Source: WHSW01 sp963749365 (GTDB lineage: Bacteria > Actinomycetota > Thermoleophilia > Solirubrobacterales > 70-9). Taken from it: 64,000 nt of DNA. The position numbers and the translations under genes are program-made. Of this stretch, positions 19,498 through 26,437 are shown one piece after another. The notes beneath the pieces were generated by a model. That model did not search any database. It was not told the origin of the DNA and saw nothing but the letters and a program-made list of their open reading frames with translations. The stretch lies in assembly GCA_963749365.1 (NCBI GenBank), contig CAVVME010000003.1, positions 372,001 through 436,000 on the forward strand, written 5' to 3'. Numbering within the stretch: position 1 is the stretch's first letter; the number at the start of each line of letters is the position of its first letter.

Positions 19498-20742
19498 ATG
19501 GCCCGCGTCCTTCTCGGCGTCAGCGGCGGGATCGCCGCCTACAAGGCGCTCGAGCTCGCCCGCCTGGCGACGCTCGCCGGCCACGGCGTGCGGGTGCTGA
19601 TGACGCCGGCCGCGATGCGCTTCGTCGGCCCGGCCTCGTTCGAGGGGATAGTCGGAGCGCCGGTGCTCAGCGACGAGTTCGAGCGCGACCCGATGCGCGG
19701 TGGCTTCCCCGGCGAGGCCGCGCCCACGCATGACCCGATCGGCCACCTCGCCCTGGCTCAGAACGCCGATGCGTACCTGGTCGCCCCGGCTTCGGCGAAC
19801 ACGATCGCGAAGCTCGCCGCGGGGATCTGCGACTCGATCCTGACCACCTCGTTTCTCGCCTGCACGGCGCCGCGCGCGGTCGCGCCGGCGATGAACGACC
19901 GGATGTACGCCGACGCCGCGACCCAGGCGAACCTGGCGCTGCTCGCCGAGCGCGGGGTGACGGTGATCGACCCCGAGCGCGGCGCGCTCGCCTCGCGCGG
20001 CGAGCACGGCGCCGGCCGACTCGCCGAGCCCGCCCGGCTGCTGGCCGAGATCGAGGCGATGCTGCCGCGCAGCGGCGGAGCCTGGGACGGGCTGCGCGTC
20101 CTGGTCACCGCGGGAGGCACCCGGGAGCCGATCGACGCGGTGCGCTTCATCGGCAACCGCTCGAGCGGTCGGATGGGACTGGCGCTGGCTGCGGCGGCGG
20201 CTCGCAGGGGCGCCGAAGTGACGCTGGTGAGCGCCAACGTCGCACTTCCCGCACCGCCCGGTGCGCGAGTGGTCGAGGTGGAGACGACCGCGCAACTCGC
20301 CGAGGCGGTCGAGGCCGAGTTCCCGCGCGCCCATGTGCTGCTGATGGCGGCCGCGCCGGCCGACTTTCGCAGCGCCGCGCCTTCGTCGACCAAGCTCAGC
20401 CGGGAGGCCGGGCTCGAGCTACGCCTCGAGCCGACCGAGGACATCCTCGCCCGGGCCGCCGCCGGGCGACGCCCCGAGCAGACCGTGGTCGGGTTCGCGG
20501 CCGAGGCGGGAGCGGAGGCGATCGAGCGGGCGCGCGCCAAGCTCGAGCGCAAGGCGGTCGACGCGATCGTCTTCAACGACGTCTCGCGCGCGGAGATCGG
20601 CTTCGACACGACCGAGAACGAGGTCACCGTGGTCTCGCGCCTGGGTGAGGACGCGATCCCGCTCGCCTCCAAGGACGTGATCGCCGAGGCGATTCTCGAC
20701 CGGGTCGAGGCGCTGCGGGCCGGGATCGCGAGCCCGAGCTGA
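19498..20742 (+). CDS. coaBC: Bifunctional phosphopantothenoylcysteine decarboxylase / phosphopantothenate-cysteine ligase
   Basis: Two consecutive steps of coenzyme A synthesis in a 414-residue protein. The N-terminal CoaC flavoprotein shows VLLGVSGGIAAYKALELA, LVAPASANTIAKLAAGI and APAMNDRMY. The C-terminal CoaB ligase shows VLVTAGGTREPIDAVRFIGNR, SSGRMGLALAAAA, AAPADFR, KLSR and VGFAAEAG, with the NTP-site Lys region EFERTK replaced by ERARAKLERKAVD. ATG at 19498 follows TAGGAT by six bases, the leaderless spacing. Confidence 0.95.
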   Translation: MARVLLGVSGGIAAYKALELARLATLAGHGVRVLMTPAAMRFVGPASFEGIVGAPVLSDEFERDPMRGGFPGEAAPTHDPIGHLALAQNADAYLVAPASANTIAKLAAGICDSILTTSFLACTAPRAVAPAMNDRMYADAATQANLALLAERGVTVIDPERGALASRGEHGAGRLAEPARLLAEIEAMLPRSGGAWDGLRVLVTAGGTREPIDAVRFIGNRSSGRMGLALAAAAARRGAEVTLVSANVALPAPPGARVVEVETTAQLAEAVEAEFPRAHVLLMAAAPADFRSAAPSSTKLSREAGLELRLEPTEDILARAAAGRRPEQTVVGFAAEAGAEAIERARAKLERKAVDAIVFNDVSRAEIGFDTTENEVTVVSRLGEDAIPLASKDVIAEAILDRVEALRAGIASPS

Positions 20743-20762
20743 GCGCCCCATACACTGGTTTC

Positions 20763-21131
20763 GTGGCGCCCGAGGAGGACACCTACACGCTCTACCGGCG
20801 CGGCGTCGAGCTGCTCGAGGACGGCAGCTTCGGCGAGGCGACCGAGCCCTTGGCCGAGGTCGCCCGGCGGGCGCCGGAGAAAACCTCGGTCCGCGAGGCG
20901 CTCGGCCGTGCCTACTTTCGCAACCACCAGTTCGCCGAGGCGGCGGAGGAGTTCGAGGCGGTGGTCGAGACCCATCCGGTCAACGATTTCGCCCATTTCT
21001 GCCTCGGCCGCGCGCTGAGCCTGACCGGCGAGCGCGAGCGCGCCCGCCACCACCTGGCGCTGGCTTCGAACCTGCGGCCGGAGCGCAGCGACTACCGGCT
21101 CTATCGAGACCGGCTCAGGCGGGCCTCCTAG
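20763..21131 (+). CDS. Small tetratricopeptide-repeat protein
   Basis: A 122-residue protein made of about three TPR-like helical pairs (LYRRGVELLEDGSFGEATEPL, SVREALGRAYFRNHQFAEAAEEF, DFAHFCLGRALSLTGERERARHHL). There is no signal peptide or membrane segment. TPR proteins mediate protein contacts, so the partner rather than a reaction defines the function, and the partner is unknown here. GTG at 20763 follows TACACT by six bases. It lies between coaBC and dtd on the same strand. Confidence 0.75.
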   Translation: MAPEEDTYTLYRRGVELLEDGSFGEATEPLAEVARRAPEKTSVREALGRAYFRNHQFAEAAEEFEAVVETHPVNDFAHFCLGRALSLTGERERARHHLALASNLRPERSDYRLYRDRLRRAS

Positions 21132-21148
21132 GAGGGCGCAGGGCGCCG

Positions 21149-21571
21149 ATGAGGGCCCTCGTGCAGCGGGTCAGCCGAGCCGCCGTGCGGGTCGGCGGCG
21201 AGCCGGTCGCCGCGATCGGGCCGGGATTGATGGTCCTGGTCGGGATCCGCGACGGCGACGGCGAGGCGGAGGCAGACAGACTCGCGGTGAAGCTGCGGGC
21301 GCTACGGATCTTCGACGACGCCGACGGGCGCATGAACGAGCCCCTCGGCGAGCGCCAGGTGCTGTGCGTGAGCCAGTTCACCCTCTACGCCGAGACCGAG
21401 AAGGGCAACCGGCCGAGCTACGCGCGCGCCGCCACGCCGGAGCTCGCCGAGCCGCTGTACGAGCGCCTCTGCGAGCAACTCGGCGCGGCCAGCGGGATGT
21501 TCGGTGCCCGGATGGAGGTCGAGCTGGTCAACGACGGCCCGGTCACGGTGCTGCTCGAGGCCGGGGCATGA
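21149..21571 (+). CDS. dtd: D-aminoacyl-tRNA deacylase
   Basis: Removes D-amino acids wrongly attached to tRNA. The 140-residue chain shows MRALVQRVSRAAVRV, GLMVLVGIRDGDGEAEADRLA, the active-site SQFTLYAE and the cross-subunit motif NDGPVTVLLE near the C-terminus (the family's cis Gly-Pro). Its stop overlaps the start of the large fusion gene by four bases (ATGA), which ties their translation. Confidence 0.95.
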   Translation: MRALVQRVSRAAVRVGGEPVAAIGPGLMVLVGIRDGDGEAEADRLAVKLRALRIFDDADGRMNEPLGERQVLCVSQFTLYAETEKGNRPSYARAATPELAEPLYERLCEQLGAASGMFGARMEVELVNDGPVTVLLEAGA

Positions 21572-24216
21572 GCGCGACCACGGTCAGGTCCGTCCACGTC
21601 GACCAGGGTGAGCTGCGCTTCGTGGTCGAAATCGGGGGCGATGAGCACCGGGTGCGCTTCGGGGTCGATCCGCCGATCGTGCCCAGCGCCGATGGCGCCC
21701 TTCCGGCGGTCCTGCTGCCGGCGATGACCTGTGGCGAGCGATTGCGGTTCGAGCAGCCGATCGACGAGGCACTGCTTCGCAACCTGCCCGATGTGCAGGC
21801 GATCTTCCGCGCCTGGGCGGACGCGTGGCCGTTCTTCGGCGGGACCCCGCGCGAGATCGAGGTCGATGCCACCCCGGCTCTGGCCGACCGAGCCCCCGGG
21901 AGGGCGGTCGCCGCTTTCTTCAGCGGTGGCGTCGACTCGTTCTCGACCGTGCTCAGCCATCCGGAGATCACCCACCTGGTCTTCGTTCACGGCGCCGACC
22001 TCGCGATCGGGGAATCCGAGCTGGCGGGCCGTGTCGCGTCGCGTCTCGAGCACGCCGCCGAGCTGCTCGGCAAGTCGTGGATCGCGGTCGAGACCGACGT
22101 TCGCCTGCTCGGGGACGCCTTCGTGCCCTGGGACGCCTACTTCGGGTCCGTGCTGGCGAGTGTCGCCCGGTTGCTGTCGCCAGCCGTCGAGCGCATCTAC
22201 GTAGCCAGCGAATCTCCGTACCAGCGGCTCCACCGGCGCGGGTCACACCCGCTGATCGACCACCTCTGGGGCGGGGACGCGATCCGCATCGTCTACGACG
22301 GGGCCCGGTTTGGCCGGGCTGACAAGGTCGAGCGGATAGCCGACAGCGAGGTCGCGCGGCAAACCCTGCGGGTCTGTTGGGAGAACCGTGAGGCCGCCTA
22401 TAACTGCTGTCGCTGCGAGAAGTGCCTGCGGACGATGGTCGCGCTGGCGATGCTGGGGGTGCTGGAGGAGTTCGTGACCTTCGACCGCCCGCTGGACGTC
22501 GACGCGGTGGGGGCGGTCGTCCCCAGGAACAAACTCGAGCGCGACTTCTGGGAGGAGAACCTCGAGCTCGCCGCCCGCACCCGTGCCGCGCCCGAACTGG
22601 TCGCCGCGATCGAGGCCTGCCTCGCGAACGGGTACGCGGGGCGGGCCGGTAAGGCCGACCCGGTGCGCCCACCCTCGGTGGCCGACCCTCGGATCGGCAG
22701 GCTCTACATGCGACCCGCTGCCGCCCGGATGCTGGCCGGCGCGCGCGGGGCAGCGATCTTGATCGGCGGGTATGAGGGCTGGGGCAACTACGGCGATCTC
22801 GTCCAGCTCGAGGCGACGCTGGACCTGCTCGGCTCGGCTGCTGCGGGGGTCGTCGGGTGCCCCGTGATCAGCCTGCATACGGCACGCGAGCACGCCGAGC
22901 GACGCGCGGCCGGCGAGTTCAGCGACCACGCTGAGCTCTACTACACGCCCCCGGGCGAGGACTCGGATCCGCTCGCCGCCCAGCTCGGCCTCGTGCCGGC
23001 GGTCCTCCCGGGTCCGATCAAGGCACTTGTCTGGCTCTACGGCGGCGGCTATTTAAACCCGGCATGGGGAGTCTGGAAGCTGCGCATACTGGAGGCCGCT
23101 CGGTCGCTGCTGCAAAGGATGGGTCAGACCGACCAGGTGCTGATCTCGTCCGGCCTGCAGGTCGATCCCGGATGGTCTCGTCAGCTCAGCGCCGCGCTTC
23201 GCGGCGTCCTCACCGGCCTGGATCCGCTCGGGGTGCGCGATGAGCTCTCCGCCCAGGCGGCGCCGGTCCTGTTCGACTCGACGACAACGGTGCTGCGGAC
23301 GGGCGACGATGCGGTCGGGATCCTCAAGCACGCCGACCCCCCTGATCCCGGCCCTCGCGGCGACGACTGGAGTCTGAACCTGCACTTCTGCCCGGGGGAG
23401 TGGGTCGCGGATGACCCCGCGCGGGCCCGCGCCTGGCTCCGCGACCTGGTGGCGGAGATCGCGCGCCTGACGGGCGAGCGGATCCGCGTCCAGCCGCTGA
23501 TCGCCTATGAGGATCCTTCCTTGAGCGAGCGCGCCGACCTGGCCACGCTCTGCGCCGAGCTGGAGAGGCAGAGCGGCATCACTTCAGCGGAGCCGATCGT
23601 GCTCACAGCGACCGCGATTCTCGACCACGCGGCGACCGTCGGCTCGGCCCGCTTGTCGGTGAGCACCTCCTATCACGTGGCGCTGACCTCGCTCCTGCTC
23701 GGCGTTCCAGCCGTGCTCGTCCAGGAGACCGCCTACTACGCCCAGAAGGCGAGCGGGTTGAGGGCGGACTTCAAGCTCCCGGAGGCCGCCTTTCCGGACT
23801 TGACCGAAGCGCCCGACCGTGCCGCGAGTCGGGCGCTCGCCGGGCTGGGGCTGCTCGGACAGAGCACCGACCTCGACCTCGGCGCGGCCAGGGTCCGAGC
23901 CCTGAGCCGGCGCGACGCCGCGGAGGCCGAGCTGAGCGTGAGGCTGGGCGAGGTCTTCGAGGGCGCCGAACCGACGCCAGGCACGCGACTCGTCTCGCTC
24001 ACCGCGCGGGAGCGCGATGCGGTGCTCGGCGCGCTCGAGCAGGCTGATACCCGGATCGAAGCGCTGTCGGCCGAGAGCGAAGCGCGGTCGGCCCAGGCTG
24101 CGTGGTCGGATGCCCGCCTCGCCGACATCACCGCGTCCTCCTCGTGGCGGCTGACCGCGCCGATCCGGCGCGCGAAAGCGATCCTGCGACAAGCGCGCAG
24201 CCGGTACGGTGGCTGA
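21568..24216 (+). CDS. PP-loop ATPase-like / polysaccharide pyruvyl transferase-like fusion protein
   Basis: An 882-residue protein with three recognisable parts. The N-terminal half has an ATP pyrophosphatase PP-loop, FFSGGVDSFSTVL (SGGVDS at about 119-124), a Cys cluster CCRCEKCLRTM (Cys 280, 281, 283, 286) and SESPYQRLHRRGSHPLIDHL. From about residue 395 the chain resembles polysaccharide pyruvyl transferases (GGYEGWGNYGDLVQLEATL, LYGGGYLNPAWGVWKL, STSYHVALTSLLLGVPAVL). A charged coiled coil leads to a final SSSWRLTAPIRRAKAILRQ, a tail seen at the ends of many multidomain glycosyltransferases. It is likely a surface-glycan enzyme, and the exact chemistry is not known. ATG 21568 overlaps the dtd stop. 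Confidence 0.75.
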   Translation: MSATTVRSVHVDQGELRFVVEIGGDEHRVRFGVDPPIVPSADGALPAVLLPAMTCGERLRFEQPIDEALLRNLPDVQAIFRAWADAWPFFGGTPREIEVDATPALADRAPGRAVAAFFSGGVDSFSTVLSHPEITHLVFVHGADLAIGESELAGRVASRLEHAAELLGKSWIAVETDVRLLGDAFVPWDAYFGSVLASVARLLSPAVERIYVASESPYQRLHRRGSHPLIDHLWGGDAIRIVYDGARFGRADKVERIADSEVARQTLRVCWENREAAYNCCRCEKCLRTMVALAMLGVLEEFVTFDRPLDVDAVGAVVPRNKLERDFWEENLELAARTRAAPELVAAIEACLANGYAGRAGKADPVRPPSVADPRIGRLYMRPAAARMLAGARGAAILIGGYEGWGNYGDLVQLEATLDLLGSAAAGVVGCPVISLHTAREHAERRAAGEFSDHAELYYTPPGEDSDPLAAQLGLVPAVLPGPIKALVWLYGGGYLNPAWGVWKLRILEAARSLLQRMGQTDQVLISSGLQVDPGWSRQLSAALRGVLTGLDPLGVRDELSAQAAPVLFDSTTTVLRTGDDAVGILKHADPPDPGPRGDDWSLNLHFCPGEWVADDPARARAWLRDLVAEIARLTGERIRVQPLIAYEDPSLSERADLATLCAELERQSGITSAEPIVLTATAILDHAATVGSARLSVSTSYHVALTSLLLGVPAVLVQETAYYAQKASGLRADFKLPEAAFPDLTEAPDRAASRALAGLGLLGQSTDLDLGAARVRALSRRDAAEAELSVRLGEVFEGAEPTPGTRLVSLTARERDAVLGALEQADTRIEALSAESEARSAQAAWSDARLADITASSSWRLTAPIRRAKAILRQARSRYGG

Positions 24217-24236
24217 GGAGCGCGGTCCTCGGCGGT

Positions 24237-24242
24237 TATACT
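24237..24242 (+). promoter_or_regulatory. -10 element upstream of rimP-nusA operon
   Basis: TATACT within GGTTATACTGAAG is a near-consensus -10 sequence 101 bases before rimP. A -35 is not evident. Transcripts from here would carry the terminator-like hairpin at 24277-24304. Confidence 0.5.
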
Positions 24243-24276
24243 GAAGCCTCTTCGCAGTACCCGAACCCCTGACCAG

Positions 24277-24304
24277 TGGTGGGCCCGGGCCCACCATTTT
24301 TATT
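24277..24304 (+). terminator. Intrinsic terminator-like hairpin in the rimP leader (possible attenuator)
   Basis: A perfect inverted repeat, TGGTGGGC and GCCCACCA around CCGG (24277-24296), is followed at once by TTTTTATT. This is a textbook Rho-independent terminator and the only clear one in the window. It lies 20 bases after the TGACC at 24270-24274 and 40 bases before rimP, downstream of a -10 element. It could therefore end readthrough from the fusion gene or act as an attenuator for rimP-nusA-infB. Confidence 0.75.
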
Positions 24305-24343
24305 GGCCGGGTGGGAGGAAAGAGGACCTGGACCAAGCGACCG

Positions 24344-24790
24344 ATGAGCGACCTCGAACAGGCACGACAGACAATCGAGCGGCGGATCGCAGAGCTCGAT
24401 CCGGGGCTCGAGTTGATCGCGCTCGAGCGCCCCGCGGCACAGACGCTGCGGATCTACATCGATCACCCCGAGGGGGTCGACCTGGCGCTCTGCGAGCGGG
24501 TCACGAACCAGCTTCGCGAGCTGCTCGATTCGTGGTCGCTCGAGGTCTCCTCGCCGGGGGCGGATCGGCCGCTGACCAAGCCCGAGCACTTCAGGCGCTT
24601 TCTCGGCCGGAGGGTCAAGGTGCGCACCCGGGAGCAGATCTCGGGGCGTCGCAACTTCGCCGGCACGCTGACCGACGCCGACGACGAGAGCGTCTCGCTC
24701 GAGGCCGACGGCGATGCGTTTCGGATCCCGCTGGCGGGCATCCGGCGCTCGAACCTGATCCCCGAGCTCGACAGTGAGGTGACCGCGTGA
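24344..24790 (+). CDS. rimP: Ribosome maturation factor RimP
   Basis: Assembly factor for the 30S subunit, 148 residues from ATG 24344. Blocks are SDLEQARQTIERRIAELDPG, LELIALERPAAQTLRIYIDHPEGVDLALCERV, the signature LEVSSPGADRPLTKPEHFRRF and a C-terminal SH3-like barrel (RNFAGTLTDADDESVSLEADG). A longer GTG start at 24311 is open but would add an unconserved basic extension. The purine-rich GGAGGAAAGAGG lies about 17 bases upstream, further than ideal. Overlaps nusA by four bases. Confidence 0.92.
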   Translation: MSDLEQARQTIERRIAELDPGLELIALERPAAQTLRIYIDHPEGVDLALCERVTNQLRELLDSWSLEVSSPGADRPLTKPEHFRRFLGRRVKVRTREQISGRRNFAGTLTDADDESVSLEADGDAFRIPLAGIRRSNLIPELDSEVTA

Positions 24791-26436
24791 GTCGCGAGAT
24801 TCTGGAGGCGATCCGAGGCCTGGCGCAGGAGAAGGGGATCGATGCCGAGATCCTCAAGGCGGCGCTCGAGGACGCGCTGCTCTCGGCGTACAAGAAGAGC
24901 CCCGGGTCGGCCAAGTACGCGCGGGTGGAGTTCGACGACGACACCGGCGATTACCGCGTCTACGAGCTGATCCTGCCCGCGGAGCTGGAGGAGAAGCTGC
25001 TTGCGCAAGCGGTCGAGGAGCAGGAGCAGGAGATCGACCCCGAGACCGGCGAGCTGCGCGAGCCCGAGGAGCCCGAGCTCGACCCGGAGGTGCTGAGGCC
25101 CTACGAGGACCAGATCCAGTCGCGTGACGTGACCCCCGACGACTTCGGCCGGATCGCCGCCCAGACGGCGAAGCAGGTGATGCTGCAGCGGATCCGCGAG
25201 GCCGAGCGCCAGATGATGTACGACGAGTACCAGGATCGGGTCGGCGAGCTGATCACCGGGATCATCCAGCAGTCCGACAACCGCTACACGCTGGTCCAGC
25301 TGCGCGAGCGCGTCGAGGCGCTGTTGCCGCGTTCCGAGCAGGTTTTCAACGAGCGCTATGACCACGGGATGCGGGTGAAGGCGGTGATCACCGACGTCTC
25401 GGCCGAGGGCAAGGGCCCGAGCATCGTCGTCTCGCGCCGCAGCCCGGAGCTGATCAAGGAGCTGTTCGAGCTCGAGGTGCCCGAGATCGCCGACGACCTG
25501 GTCGAGATCGTCGGCGTTGCGCGCGAGCCCGGTTACCGGTCGAAGATCGCGGTGATCTCGCACGCGGACGGGGTCGACCCGGTCGGTGCCTGCGTCGGCC
25601 CGCGAGGCTCGCGGGTGCGGATGGTCGTCTCCGAGCTCCGGGGCGAGAAGATCGACATCATTCCGCACAACGACGAGCCCGCCCGGTTCGTCGCCAAGGC
25701 GCTCTCCCCGGCCCGCGTGCGCGAGGTCCTGGTCGACGACGAGACCAAGGAGGCGACGGTGATCGTCCCCGACGACCAGCTCTCGCTGGCGATCGGGCGC
25801 GAGGGCCAGAACGCCCGCCTGGCGGCGAAGCTGACCGGCTGGAAGGTCGACATCAAGTCGCAGACCGAGTTCTCCCAGGAGGACGAGATCGAGTACGAGC
25901 AGGGTGAGGAGGCCGACGGCCGCTGCGCGGCGGTGCTCTCCGCAGGCCGGCGGTGCCCGAACGCGGCGCTCGACGGCTCGCGCTACTGCGGCCTGCCCCA
26001 GCACCAGGCGCTGGCGCGCTTCGCGACCAACCAGGTGACGGTGCTGGCGGGACTCGGCGACGACGAGGTCGCGCTGCTCGCCGACCCCGACTCCGACCAA
26101 GCGGACGTCGCCGCGCTGGTCGCGCGGGCCGAGAGCGAGCACTCCGAGGCCGAGGCGGAGGCCGTGACTGAGCCCGCGGCGGAGTCCGGCGAGGACACCG
26201 AGACGGCCGCGGAGGAGCAGCCCGCGGAGGAGGCCGAGGCGGGGGAGACCCCTGCCGACGGCGAGGACACCGAGGCGGCCGAGGAAGTCGAGGCGGAGGA
26301 CGCGCCACCCGAGGGCGAGGACACCGAGTCGGCCGATCAGCCCGAGCCGGCCGAGGGCGACGGCGCCGCCGAGCCGGCCGATCAGCCTGAGCCGGCACCG
26401 GAGGCCGCCGAGGAGCCGGCGGAGGCTCAGAGCTAG
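24787..26436 (+). CDS. nusA: Transcription termination/antitermination factor NusA with extra C-terminal Cys/His module
   Basis: A 549-residue RNA polymerase factor. The NusA core is complete: N-terminal domain (SREILEAIRGLAQEKGIDAEILKAAL), S1 domain (about 140-210), and two KH domains with GACVGPRGSRVRMV and LAIGREGQNARLAAKLTGWKVDI. Two additions follow. The first is a Cys/His motif with Cys380, Cys390, Cys401 and His406 (RCAAVLSAGRRC, GSRYCGLPQH), likely a small zinc fold. The second is a tail of about 100 residues dominated by Glu and Ala with repeated GEDTE units. The usual ylxR gene is missing before infB. The start overlaps rimP. Confidence 0.93.
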   Translation: MSREILEAIRGLAQEKGIDAEILKAALEDALLSAYKKSPGSAKYARVEFDDDTGDYRVYELILPAELEEKLLAQAVEEQEQEIDPETGELREPEEPELDPEVLRPYEDQIQSRDVTPDDFGRIAAQTAKQVMLQRIREAERQMMYDEYQDRVGELITGIIQQSDNRYTLVQLRERVEALLPRSEQVFNERYDHGMRVKAVITDVSAEGKGPSIVVSRRSPELIKELFELEVPEIADDLVEIVGVAREPGYRSKIAVISHADGVDPVGACVGPRGSRVRMVVSELRGEKIDIIPHNDEPARFVAKALSPARVREVLVDDETKEATVIVPDDQLSLAIGREGQNARLAAKLTGWKVDIKSQTEFSQEDEIEYEQGEEADGRCAAVLSAGRRCPNAALDGSRYCGLPQHQALARFATNQVTVLAGLGDDEVALLADPDSDQADVAALVARAESEHSEAEAEAVTEPAAESGEDTETAAEEQPAEEAEAGETPADGEDTEAAEEVEAEDAPPEGEDTESADQPEPAEGDGAAEPADQPEPAPEAAEEPAEAQS

Positions 26437-26437
26437 C

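Noticed and set aside
20701..20762. Possible small RNA between coaBC and the TPR gene
   Set aside because: Only 20 bases separate the genes, filled by a -10-like TACACT; no room for an independent RNA.
24311..24343. Upstream GTG start for rimP
   Set aside because: It would add eleven unconserved residues inside the leader; RimP homology begins at the ATG at 24344.
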